From: Pseudomarimonas sp964350895
Lineage (GTDB): Bacteria; Pseudomonadota; Gammaproteobacteria; Xanthomonadales; Xanthomonadaceae
Direction of reading: 5' to 3'
Assembly: GCA_964350895.1 (NCBI GenBank)
Contig: CAYGMG010000028.1
Coordinates: 1-35,489, forward strand
DNA: 35,489 bases
The notes under the pieces are model-generated. The model saw only the letters and a list, made by a program, of their open reading frames with translations. It made no database searches and was not told the DNA's origin. Each line of letters begins with the position of its first letter. The first letter of the stretch is position 1. A program made the translations under genes and the position numbers. Below, one piece after another: positions 9,992 to 17,480 of this stretch.

Positions 9992-10042
9992 AACGCTTGA
10001 ACCTCGCGGGAGTACAAAATACTGACTCGGGGTGAACGCTTG
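9992..10042 (-). promoter_or_regulatory. Direct repeat CAAGCGTT upstream of the prepilin gene
   Basis: The 8-mer CAAGCGTT (minus strand) occurs at 10035-10042 and again at 9992-9999, 43 bp apart start to start, close to four helical turns, and 45-96 bp before the pilin ATG. Such spacing suits cooperative binding of a regulator such as the response regulator encoded next door. This is a candidate only; the 8-mer could recur by chance, and I see no clear sigma-70 or sigma-54 promoter here. Confidence 0.3.
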
Positions 10043-10091
10043 CGCGGGCTTGCACCTGTTTGCCGTGGTTCTGCCGCGCTCTGCAGGCAGA

Positions 10092-11138
10092 TCAGTCGCT
10101 GGGCAGGGTCAGCGCGTAAGCGATCCCCTCGCCGCGCGCCTGGGCAGTCAGCGAGCCGCCCAGAGACAGCGCCGCGGTGCGCGCCTGGTACAGGCCGAGC
10201 GCCGGCAGGCCGGCTTCGTCGCGGATCCGCGGCTCGAACAGGCGGGCAAGGGTCAGCGGGGGACGCTGGCTGGCGCGGATCTCCAGCTTCAGCCAGCCGT
10301 CCTCGCGACGCAGGACCAAAGACACCGCGGGCAGCGGCGAGATGCCGGCCAGGCTGGCGAACAGCGGGTCGAGCACGCGCTCCAGCACGCGCCGCGGCAG
10401 GCGCACGCGAAGCTCGTCGTCCGGAGTGCTCAGATCGATGCCGTGCAGGGAGGCGAACACCCGGGTTTCCTGCAGCAGGTCGTAGGATTTTTGCTTTTGC
10501 GCCGGCTCGCTGCGCGGCGTGCTGAGCTGGTCGACCAGACGCTCGGCGCGCTGCCTTGCCAGCGGCGCATGCTCGCGTAGGTGGCGGGCCAGGGCCGGCA
10601 GTTGCTCGTCGCTGGCATGGCCGAACTGGTCAGTGACCAGGAGCACCCACTGGGTGAGGTTCTTCAGGTCGTGTTGCAGGTAGAGCGAGAGCTCGGCCTG
10701 CTGGGCCAGGGCGGCGGCGATGGCCTCGGACTTCGCCAGCACGGACTGCTGCAGCAGCAGGTCGAACACCGACAGCACGCCCTCGCGCAGCAGGCGACGC
10801 TCGCCGCGCACCGGTTGTACCCAGAGTTCCACCGTCAGGCTGAGGTCGCCGGCGCTCAGCGGACGGGTGCGGCGTTCGCCGCGGCGCTCGCCCCACTCGC
10901 CCTCGACCTGGCCGCCGAACCACAGGCCGCGATAGCGCAGCCCGCGGACCCCGGCCTGTTCCAAGGTGCTGCGACAGGCGCCGAACCAGGCCAGCACGTC
11001 GCCGCCGATATCTGCGCGCCGGCCGATCAGCTCCTGCGCCAGCGAGACGTAACGGCGCGCGCTGCGGCGCAGCAGAGAGAGGCTGAACACCATGCTCAGC
11101 CCGATCAGCACCAGGGCGCCGGCAAACCATTCAAGCAT
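10092..11138 (-). CDS. PrsK-like sensor histidine kinase with degenerate ATPase domain
   Basis: The protein has 348 residues with one membrane helix (about 4-22), an unassigned region (25-130) and a dimerisation helix with QHDLKN, giving H156 and N160 as in the PrsK-type HDxKN group. The C-terminal domain keeps the order of a HATPase (LARLFEPR, then LGLYQARTAALSLGGSL and a final TLPSD) but lacks key residues. The N-box region RVLDPLFASLAG (254-265) has no Asn, and the G1 box DxGxG is replaced by ASQRP (289-293). It may be a pseudokinase, a phosphatase or an H-domain scaffold. I chose the ATG at 11138, which overlaps the regulator gene by 8 nt; residues upstream in the frame are out of frame through that gene. 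Confidence 0.8.
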   Translation of the reverse strand: MLEWFAGALVLIGLSMVFSLSLLRRSARRYVSLAQELIGRRADIGGDVLAWFGACRSTLEQAGVRGLRYRGLWFGGQVEGEWGERRGERRTRPLSAGDLSLTVELWVQPVRGERRLLREGVLSVFDLLLQQSVLAKSEAIAAALAQQAELSLYLQHDLKNLTQWVLLVTDQFGHASDEQLPALARHLREHAPLARQRAERLVDQLSTPRSEPAQKQKSYDLLQETRVFASLHGIDLSTPDDELRVRLPRRVLERVLDPLFASLAGISPLPAVSLVLRREDGWLKLEIRASQRPPLTLARLFEPRIRDEAGLPALGLYQARTAALSLGGSLTAQARGEGIAYALTLPSD

Positions 11139-11778
11139 CGCGCTGGATGCCGAACTTCTTGATGAAGTAGTAGAGGTTCTCGCGCTGCAGGCCAAGCCGC
11201 CGCGCACTCTCGGCGACATTGAACCCAGTGTCCGAGAGGACCTGGCGCAGCAGGCGTTCGGCGGCCGCCTCGCCGGCTTCGCGGATGCCCTCCTCGAGCC
11301 GCGCGGCGATGGTGATCCGCGACTCGCCGGCTTCCAGCAGGTCGGCCTCGGTACGCACGAACAGTCGGGCGCGCTCCACCGCAGCCAGCACCTGGGAAGG
11401 GGCCACCGGCTTGGCCAGGAAGTCGAAGGCGCCAGCGCGGATCGCCGCCAGCGCGGCGGCCTGCTGGTCCTGCCCGGTGACCACGATGATCTTGAACTGC
11501 GGGCGCAGCTGGAGCAGCTGGCCGATCAGGGTGATCCCTTCTTCGAACTGGTTCGGCCGCGGCGGCAGGCCGAGGTCGCACAGCGCGATGCTTACCTCGG
11601 GGTGGGCCCGCGCCTGCTGCATGGCGCTGTTGCGATCATCGGCGGCAAGCACCGGATGGCCGGCGCCTTCGAGCATGAAGCCGAGCAGGTCGGACAGCGA
11701 GGCATCGTCCTCGATCAGCAGGATCGGTCGTCTGACCGCCTGTTCCTGGTGTTCGGGAGCGGTCGTCGGTGCATCCAT
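11131..11778 (-). CDS. PrsR-like response regulator without AAA+ domain (receiver + Fis-type HTH)
   Basis: The protein has 215 residues. The receiver domain (about 17-135) is complete: acidic pair in LLIEDD, phospho-acceptor Asp in LCDLGLPP, Thr in IIVVTGQD and Lys in FLAKPV. The GLPPRPNQFEEGITLI and TGQDQQAAALAAIRAGAFDF segments resemble PrsR/PEP-CTERM-box regulators. The C-terminus carries a Fis-type helix-turn-helix (FNVAESARRLGLQRENLYYFIKKFGI). The sigma-54 activating AAA+ module normally between these parts is absent, replaced by a helical linker. It could bind DNA as a simple repressor or activator. It lies 9 bp after the small membrane protein gene and overlaps its kinase partner. Confidence 0.85.
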   Translation of the reverse strand: MDAPTTAPEHQEQAVRRPILLIEDDASLSDLLGFMLEGAGHPVLAADDRNSAMQQARAHPEVSIALCDLGLPPRPNQFEEGITLIGQLLQLRPQFKIIVVTGQDQQAAALAAIRAGAFDFLAKPVAPSQVLAAVERARLFVRTEADLLEAGESRITIAARLEEGIREAGEAAAERLLRQVLSDTGFNVAESARRLGLQRENLYYFIKKFGIQRDA

Positions 11779-11787
11779 GGCTAGTCC

Positions 11788-11991
11788 TCAGATCCAGCGG
11801 CTGAGCAGGGACATCACGGTACCTGCGATCACCAGGCCCATCCCGACGAAGGCACGGCGGGTCGCCACGTCTACCGTGACACCCGGGTCCACTGACAGGC
11901 TCCAGTAGCCCGCGGCGATCAGCAGCAGGCCCAGGGCCAGCGACATCCGGCGCAAGCCGACCCGCCGCCGACGCTGGTGTTCGAGCATCAT
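11788..11991 (-). CDS. Small hypothetical membrane protein in the pilus operon
   Basis: The protein has 67 residues with a basic N-terminus (HQRRRRVGLRR) and two hydrophobic segments (about 17-32 and 47-63) separated by VDPGVTVDVATRRA. The ATG shares one base with the stop of the upstream prepilin gene, and the regulator gene starts 9 bp later, so it sits inside the operon between structural and signalling genes. No family is recognised. A role as a small membrane partner of the kinase is possible but not shown. Confidence 0.65.
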   Translation of the reverse strand: MMLEHQRRRRVGLRRMSLALGLLLIAAGYWSLSVDPGVTVDVATRRAFVGMGLVIAGTVMSLLSRWI

Positions 11992-12755
11992 CAGGGCAGA
12001 CGGCCGGCCTGGACCATGCGGTGCATCAGGATCGAGGGCACGATCCAGTCGACCTGGTCATCGAACTCCCCGCCCGCCGCGCCCACTTCGCGCCGCGCGC
12101 CGGCGCGAAACACGTTGTCGCCATTGCTGTTCTCCGACTCGTCCGCGCCGCCGGCGCCGGTCTGCACGCCGGCGTCGTTGAAGCCGCCGGCACGGTTGGG
12201 GCCGTGGGAGACCAGCACGGCGGGAAGGCCGGCGGCGACAGCCGGAGGGCCGCCCAGATTGTTGACGGTCAGAGTGCCGATCGAGCAGAGCGCGAAGGCG
12301 GTTTGCGCGGGCGCCGCGGCCGGCGCAGTGGCACAGCCATACTGGTTGGTGGGTCGTGCCGGGGTCGCGGTGCGGGCAAACGTCGGGTCGACGCGATAGC
12401 TCAGTCGACTGCCGTAGGCATCGGTCTCGCTCAGGCCAAGCGTGGCCCAGGGCAGCACACCGCCCACAGCTGCGCCGCCGCCGGTGCAGCCGGTAGCGGT
12501 CGGCGCTCGCTCCACGCCGGCGTTGGCTGCGCCAGAAGCAATCGTCGACACCGCCGGGCAGGGCAGTCGTCCATTGCTCATCGCGAACCCGTACAGCGCT
12601 TCTCTGGCCTGGGCCAGATAGCGCCGCGTCTCGGCCTCGCGCGAGGACTCCTGCTGGGCGCTGAGGGTGATGATCAGGCCGCTCAGCAGGATGCCGGCGA
12701 TGGCCAGGGTGATGGCCATTTCGAGCAGGGTGAAGCCGGACTGGCGGTGGTTCAT
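11991..12755 (-). CDS. Type IV prepilin-like protein with LPCP/LPW domain
   Basis: The protein has 254 residues. The class III leader MNHRQSG is cut before F8 (GFTLLEMAITLAIAGILLSG), and the mature chain starts FTLLE with Glu5. After the helix comes the motif set LPCPA (about 63-67), GC, then VLPWATLGL and DAYGSRLSYRV. The end is DDQVDWIVPSILMHRMVQAGRLP-like, typical of large minor pilins or pseudopilins with a FDDxVxWxSP tail. The inner ATG at 12755 is chosen because the leader then has standard length. It lies 19 bp after the related Cys-rich gene and shares motifs with it. Confidence 0.85.
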   Translation of the reverse strand: MNHRQSGFTLLEMAITLAIAGILLSGLIITLSAQQESSREAETRRYLAQAREALYGFAMSNGRLPCPAVSTIASGAANAGVERAPTATGCTGGGAAVGGVLPWATLGLSETDAYGSRLSYRVDPTFARTATPARPTNQYGCATAPAAAPAQTAFALCSIGTLTVNNLGGPPAVAAGLPAVLVSHGPNRAGGFNDAGVQTGAGGADESENSNGDNVFRAGARREVGAAGGEFDDQVDWIVPSILMHRMVQAGRLP

Positions 12756-12774
12756 GGACGGTCGTCTCCCGGGC

Positions 12775-13647
12775 CTAACTGCAGCTCTGCAACGCGCTGA
12801 TTGCCGCTTGGCACTGCGGCGGGTTGAGGTTGTTGATACACGGCGGGTTGATGAAGACGTTGGCCTCTGGCGCACAGGTGCAGCTATTGCTGGCCAGCGC
12901 GTTGGCCGCGTTCTGGCAGGCCGGCGATGGCGTGTTGCCCGGCATCACCCGGCAGTTGTTGCTGTTGCCGCTGATGTTGGCCAGCAGGGCCTGGGCGTTG
13001 CTGGTGCATGCCGGTGGAGGACAGGCGATCTCGGCAGCCCGCAACGCCTGATAGGTGATCTCCAGGACGATGTCATTGCGGTCCGGATCGGCGGCCGCTT
13101 CGAGATAGTCACCCTGGGTCGGGTGGTTCCCGCAGACAGCGTTCTGCTGTCCCGGACGGGTCTGTCCGCCCACCGGTTCTCCGGGGGCGATCACCCGCGC
13201 CACGACGGGCCAGGGTGGCCCGGTAGGGGCAGCGACCTGGCTGGGCTCTCTCTGATACCAGAAGCACTCGCCGGCCTCGTCACGGAGGTCTCCGGTCGCC
13301 AGAGTACGCCAAGGCAGGCGACCGCTGACCGTCGCATTCACGGCGCAGCCTGCCGCGGACGCGCCGTCATCGGTGGCGCCCGCAGGGCAGGGCAGCTGCC
13401 ACTGAGGCGACTCGCCGGCGACCGGATTGACACACCACTGGCGCGTGGCGAATGCGACCAAGGCATCGCGCGCCTGAGCCAGCTGCACCTGTGCCTCCTG
13501 CTCACGCTTCTGCACGCGGTTCTCATTGAGGAAACCGGCGAGCAGGAAGGCGACCAGGCCAAGCACCGCGAGCAGGATGATCGCCAGCAGGGCCGCGCCG
13601 CGCTGGGTGCTGGGGGAGGCGGGGCGGCGCAGGCGGGTAGCGGTCAT
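12775..13647 (-). CDS. Cys-rich PilX-like pilus-associated protein
   Basis: The protein has 290 residues. After a basic stretch comes QRGAALLAIILLAVLGLVAFLLAG, a PilX-type N-terminal helix without the usual GFTLxE site, so prepilin peptidase cleavage is uncertain. A middle part repeats the LPCPA ... GC ... LPWRTL pattern seen in the next gene. The C-terminal 80 residues hold nine cysteines (for example IACPPPAC, SCTCAPE, NPPQCQ), suggesting several disulfides or a tip domain. Fourteen cysteines in all is many for a pilin. The start overlaps the mshK-like stop (ATGA). It may be a minor pilin or tip adhesin; this is inference. Confidence 0.75.
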   Translation of the reverse strand: MTATRLRRPASPSTQRGAALLAIILLAVLGLVAFLLAGFLNENRVQKREQEAQVQLAQARDALVAFATRQWCVNPVAGESPQWQLPCPAGATDDGASAAGCAVNATVSGRLPWRTLATGDLRDEAGECFWYQREPSQVAAPTGPPWPVVARVIAPGEPVGGQTRPGQQNAVCGNHPTQGDYLEAAADPDRNDIVLEITYQALRAAEIACPPPACTSNAQALLANISGNSNNCRVMPGNTPSPACQNAANALASNSCTCAPEANVFINPPCINNLNPPQCQAAISALQSCS

Positions 13648-14123
13648 CGCGGCGAGCTCAAGGAGCGCGGGGGCAATGGATCCACGATACGCCCTTCCTG
13701 GCGCACCAGGATCTGGCCGACCAGCAGCTGGAAGCGTCGGCCCTCGCCATCGACCAGGGTGACGCCGCGCTCGCCGGTGAACACCTGGTACTCGAGCAGG
13801 CGCTGACCGTCCTCGACCGGGCGGCGGTTGAGGAAGGCGAGCGAGGGCTGGCTGTCGCGGTGGACTACGCCGTCAAGGCGCAGCAGCGGAACCGGAATCG
13901 CCTGGGCGCTTGGCACGCTGCCTTCGCTGAGCGGCGCGACGCTGCCGCCGCGGCCGCGAGCGGCAACCAACGCCTCACGCTCGGCGGGGGTGAAGAACAG
14001 CCGCCCCAGAGGCGCCCCGGTCTGCGAGGGCGGCTCAGCGGCAGCTGCAACGACCTGTTCAGGCTGGGCGACAAGCGCGCCCGGAAGGAGCAGGAAAAAG
14101 AGCAGAGCGCGGCGCCAGGTCAT
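13644..14123 (-). CDS. mshK: MshK-like periplasmic pilus assembly protein
   Basis: The protein has 159 residues with a signal peptide (MTWRRALLFFLLLPGALVAQ). The segment GRLFFTPAEREALVAARG is characteristic of small MSHA or PilP-like proteins, and the C-terminal part (LLVGQILVRQEGRIVDPLP) looks like a short beta domain as in PilP. It would connect the inner-membrane alignment complex to the secretin. It follows mshJ with a 4-nt overlap. The assignment rests mainly on position and the RLFFTP signature; sequence identity to known MshK is not checked. Confidence 0.65.
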   Translation of the reverse strand: MTWRRALLFFLLLPGALVAQPEQVVAAAAEPPSQTGAPLGRLFFTPAEREALVAARGRGGSVAPLSEGSVPSAQAIPVPLLRLDGVVHRDSQPSLAFLNRRPVEDGQRLLEYQVFTGERGVTLVDGEGRRFQLLVGQILVRQEGRIVDPLPPRSLSSPR

Positions 14124-14782
14124 GGCGCCTCCTCCGCATCGGCATCATCGAGCAGTGCGTCGACCGGCGGCGGCAGGTAAGTGACGAAGCGCAGCGTGCA
14201 GTCGAGCTGCAGGCCGTCGACCTGGACATCCCGGCTCAGTTCGCAGGCCTGCGCCCGGAAGTGGCCGACGCGCTCGTCGCGCAGGCTGTCGAGCAGGTCC
14301 AGCAGCTCGCCCTCGTGCAGGCCCGTGACCTGGATCCGCAGATCATGGGCCAGCGGTCCCGAGGGCGGCGGTGGCGCTGCCTCTGCAATCAGGTTGGGGT
14401 CTCCGGCGGGCGGTTCGAGCATCTGCTGCGGAGCCAGCTCGAAGGCGGTGTCGGGAAGCTGCAGGCGCTGGCGTACCCGCATCAGGGCCTCGGTCCAGGC
14501 GATCCGGTCGCCGCCGCCGACGAAGCCTTCACGCTGCAGGCTGCGGAAGCGATCGATGTTGTCCTCGAGCATCTGCAGGGAGGCGCCGAGTTGGTCGCTT
14601 TCCGCCTGCAGGGCATCCAGCTCGACTTGCGCCTGGTTTCGCTGCTGGATCGTCTGGCCAAGATCCCAGCGCGCCAGTCCGAGCGCTGCGGCGCCGATCG
14701 CCACCAGGGCAAGGGCAAGCGTCAGGTGGCCGCTGGCACGGCGCAGGGTGTCGCGGTTGAGCGCGCTCGTGAGCAGGCTCAT
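14120..14782 (-). CDS. mshJ: MshJ-like (PilO-like) pilus alignment protein
   Basis: The protein has 220 residues. A cytoplasmic N-terminus is followed by one membrane helix (about 20-39), then a coiled coil (about 42-85, rich in Q, E and L) and a small periplasmic ferredoxin-like domain, the PilO/GspM layout. The later LRIQVTGLHEGELLDLLDSLR resembles the PilO domain helix. It overlaps mshI and mshK by 4 nt each. It probably forms part of the inner-membrane alignment complex with MshI. Confidence 0.78.
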   Translation of the reverse strand: MSLLTSALNRDTLRRASGHLTLALALVAIGAAALGLARWDLGQTIQQRNQAQVELDALQAESDQLGASLQMLEDNIDRFRSLQREGFVGGGDRIAWTEALMRVRQRLQLPDTAFELAPQQMLEPPAGDPNLIAEAAPPPPSGPLAHDLRIQVTGLHEGELLDLLDSLRDERVGHFRAQACELSRDVQVDGLQLDCTLRFVTYLPPPVDALLDDADAEEAP

Positions 14783-16272
14783 GGCGCTGGCTCCGCCGAT
14801 AGGCAGTAGTCGAACTTGCGCTCGTCGGCCTGCTCGCCGCCGCCGCGCAATACGCCGCTGCCGCTGGCATCGACAGCCGCGGCCTCGGTCTGCAGGGCGA
14901 AGCCGGGCGTTGCCTCAAGTGCCGCTTCGAAGCGCTGCCGGACGAGCAGCACCTCGCGCAGCGCGGCCTCGCCGGTGACCTGGCCGCGCAGGGCGAGCCC
15001 GGCCCGGGGCAGGGCCGGGACATCACCGGTGAGCGGGTCAGGCGTCCAGCTCGCCGGGCAGCGTCCCGGCAGCGATTCGGCGGGCGGGGCGCCGAACGGA
15101 TCGGGCTGCGGCGCATCGAGGATGTCCCAGCGCAGGTTGTCCAGCCGGTAGCTGGGCGCTGCATCGAAGGCGCGGCTGGCAGCGACCATCGCCGCGCGCA
15201 TGCCGGGCAGGCTGCCGAGGTAGGTCTCGTAGCTGCGGATGGTTTCCTGCACCGTGTTGGCATCGACCTCGATGGCCTCGGTGCGCTCGCGGAGCAGGGC
15301 GTTATCGGCCTCGACGGCGGCAATCATCTGTCGCAGCGCGGCGTGCTGGCGGCTCAGCTGCAGCGACTCCTGCCAGCTGTAGGCGGCAAATCCGGCCAGT
15401 GCCAGGCCGAGCAGGGCACCGCTGGCCAGCACTACCCGGCGCAGCTGGGCCAGGGCATGGAAGCGGCGGATCGGTGCCGGCGCGAGCTGCTCTGCGGGAG
15501 GCTGCAGCGCGGCCAGGCGGAACAGGGCCAGCGCCCCTTCCCGGGTCGGATCGCCGAGCCGCTTGTCGCTCGGGCCCTGCGCTGCGAGCACGCCGGGCAG
15601 GTCGCGCTCGCCAAGCTCGACGCAGGCCGGCTCACTGCCCCAGATCCACATCTGGATGCGCTGTCCGCGATCGACCAGGCGGGCGTTGTAGAAATACTGA
15701 ACGGTGCGCTCCAGCTCCTCGGCGAGCGCCGATCCACTGCGAACCAGCTCGTCGGCCTGGACTGCGGTCAGCCGCGACAGCACCGCCTGTCCGCGGTCGA
15801 GCAGGATGAAGCGCACCCCGGCGGGGGTCGGCAGGACGATCAGGCGCAGCGCGTCGCCGGCCTTGGCCCGGCGCGACCAGTGCGCGGCGAGCATGGTCAC
15901 GCTGTACACCCCGCGAATCGCAACACCACGTTCCACCAGGGGGCGTAGTCGCTCGTCAAGGCGCTTGGAGATCGGCAGGCCGGTGAACAGGTAGTCGACC
16001 TGCTTCTCATTGCCGCGGCTCGGGCCCAGCTTGGCGCTGCCGCGGTAGGGCGTCTCGCGGAACTCCTGTTCCAGCCGGCGGCGGACCAGGGACTGCATGT
16101 CGCGGCCGAACATCTTCGGCAGGCTGGCGCGGACCAGGGACTCCTCGACGAAGTCGACCACCACGCTCAAGGACTGCAGGGCGGCGTCGTCATCGATCGG
16201 CTCAAGCCGCGTGCCGTGGACCTTGAACAGGCGTTCGCCATCCGCGCTGAGGTAGAGCAGTCCCTGGCTCAT
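14779..16272 (-). CDS. mshI: MshI-like (PilM-PilN fusion) pilus assembly protein
   Basis: The protein has 497 residues. Residues 1-260 look like a soluble PilM/actin-like cytoplasmic domain (MSQGLLYLSADGERLFKVHG, then LFTGLPISKRLDERL). A single membrane helix (279-298) leads into a coiled coil (301-345, ALRQMIAAVEADNALLRERTE) and a periplasmic domain, the PilN layout. A fused PilM-PilN protein is what MshI is in MSHA systems. The ATG at 16272 shares one base with the mshG stop. The much longer frame upstream runs out of frame through mshG and is not used. The C-terminal third is Pro/Ala-rich and ends at a 4-nt overlap with mshJ. Confidence 0.8.
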   Translation of the reverse strand: MSQGLLYLSADGERLFKVHGTRLEPIDDDAALQSLSVVVDFVEESLVRASLPKMFGRDMQSLVRRRLEQEFRETPYRGSAKLGPSRGNEKQVDYLFTGLPISKRLDERLRPLVERGVAIRGVYSVTMLAAHWSRRAKAGDALRLIVLPTPAGVRFILLDRGQAVLSRLTAVQADELVRSGSALAEELERTVQYFYNARLVDRGQRIQMWIWGSEPACVELGERDLPGVLAAQGPSDKRLGDPTREGALALFRLAALQPPAEQLAPAPIRRFHALAQLRRVVLASGALLGLALAGFAAYSWQESLQLSRQHAALRQMIAAVEADNALLRERTEAIEVDANTVQETIRSYETYLGSLPGMRAAMVAASRAFDAAPSYRLDNLRWDILDAPQPDPFGAPPAESLPGRCPASWTPDPLTGDVPALPRAGLALRGQVTGEAALREVLLVRQRFEAALEATPGFALQTEAAAVDASGSGVLRGGGEQADERKFDYCLSAEPAP

Positions 16273-17480
16273 CAGGTCTTGATCTTGGAAATGGTGTCGT
16301 AGATCGGGCCGAGCACGGAGAGCATGATCCAGCCGAGGATCAGGCCCATCACCACGGTCATCGCCGGCTCGATCATGGTCTGCAGCCGGTCCACCGACTC
16401 CTTGATGTCGCGCGAGTAGAAATAGCTCACGTTGCGCAGCGCGTTGTCCAGCTCGCCGGTCTGTTCGCCGACCTTGATCATGCGCAGCACCAGCGGCGGG
16501 AACAGGCCCACGGTGGCGAAGGCCTCGGACACCGGCACGCCCTGGGTGATCAGGTTGCGGACCAGGCGGATGCCGTCGCCAACCTCCAGGTTGCCGGCGG
16601 CTTCCTCGCAGTTGACCAGGCCCTCGATGATGGTGAAGCCCGAGGAGTACATCAGGCCGAAGGTGTTGGCAAAGCGGGCCAGCAGGATCTTCTGGATCAC
16701 TTCGCCGATCACCGGCAGGCGCAGCCAGTGGCGGTCGATCCACAGGCGCACCGAGCGGTAGCGTCCGGCCAGGTAGCGGACCACCAGGAAGACCACCACC
16801 GGGGTGGCCAGGATCGCCCACCACCAGGCGAGGATGAAGTCCGAGGTGGCGATCAGGGCGCGGGTGTGGATGGGCAGTTCCTGGCCCATGTTCTGGATGA
16901 AGGCAACCAGCTGGGGCACCAGGTAGGTCATCAGGAAGAACACCACGCCGGTGATCACCACGGCGACGAAGCCGGGGTAGGTGATCGCCTTCTTCAGCTG
17001 CGCGGTGACCTCGTCCTGCCATTTCAGGCTGGTGGTGATCTCGGAGAGCACCTCGGGCAGCTTGCCGGCCATCTCGCCGGCGCGGACCAGGCCGATCAGC
17101 AGCTTGGGAAAAGTCTGCGGATAGGCCTCCATCGCCGTCGACAGCGGCGAGCCGGTCTCGATGCGGTCGCGCAGGCCGCCGGCCAGCTCGCGCATGGCCA
17201 GGGTTTCGGCGGAGTCGCGCAGGTCGGCAAGGGCCTCGAGCATCGGCACGCCGGCGCGCAGCAGGGACTCCATGTGGAAGAAGAAGTTGATCAGCTCGCG
17301 CGAGGTCACCCGGCGTCGGCGCAGCAGGCTGGCGTGGTCACCGCGCAGGGCGTCGGCGCGGATCAGCGACAGGCCGATGCGGCCGAGCCGTGATTCCAGC
17401 TCTGGCAGGTTCAAGGCATCGGCCTGGCCGGACACCACCTTGCCGTCCTCGCCGACTGCCCGGTACTTGAACTGGCTCAT
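16272..17480 (-). CDS. mshG: MshG, inner-membrane platform protein (PilC/GspF family)
   Basis: The protein has 402 residues, typical for PilC/GspF. It starts MSQFKYRAVGEDGKVVSG, a standard family opening. Two T2SSF domains (about 65-190 and 270-395) contain the usual FFFHMESLLRAGVPMLEAL and RFANTFGLMYSSGFTIIEGL. Three membrane regions lie at about 169-193, 214-238 and near the C-terminus. It is the platform on which the MshE ATPase acts. It overlaps mshE by 4 nt. Confidence 0.93.
   Translation of the reverse strand: MSQFKYRAVGEDGKVVSGQADALNLPELESRLGRIGLSLIRADALRGDHASLLRRRRVTSRELINFFFHMESLLRAGVPMLEALADLRDSAETLAMRELAGGLRDRIETGSPLSTAMEAYPQTFPKLLIGLVRAGEMAGKLPEVLSEITTSLKWQDEVTAQLKKAITYPGFVAVVITGVVFFLMTYLVPQLVAFIQNMGQELPIHTRALIATSDFILAWWWAILATPVVVFLVVRYLAGRYRSVRLWIDRHWLRLPVIGEVIQKILLARFANTFGLMYSSGFTIIEGLVNCEEAAGNLEVGDGIRLVRNLITQGVPVSEAFATVGLFPPLVLRMIKVGEQTGELDNALRNVSYFYSRDIKESVDRLQTMIEPAMTVVMGLILGWIMLSVLGPIYDTISKIKT

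Noticed and set aside
16273..17022. N-terminal extension of the mshI frame to 747 residues
   Set aside because: The extension runs out of frame through mshG and is Pro/Arg/Gly-rich; a proper ATG overlapping the mshG stop exists at 16272.
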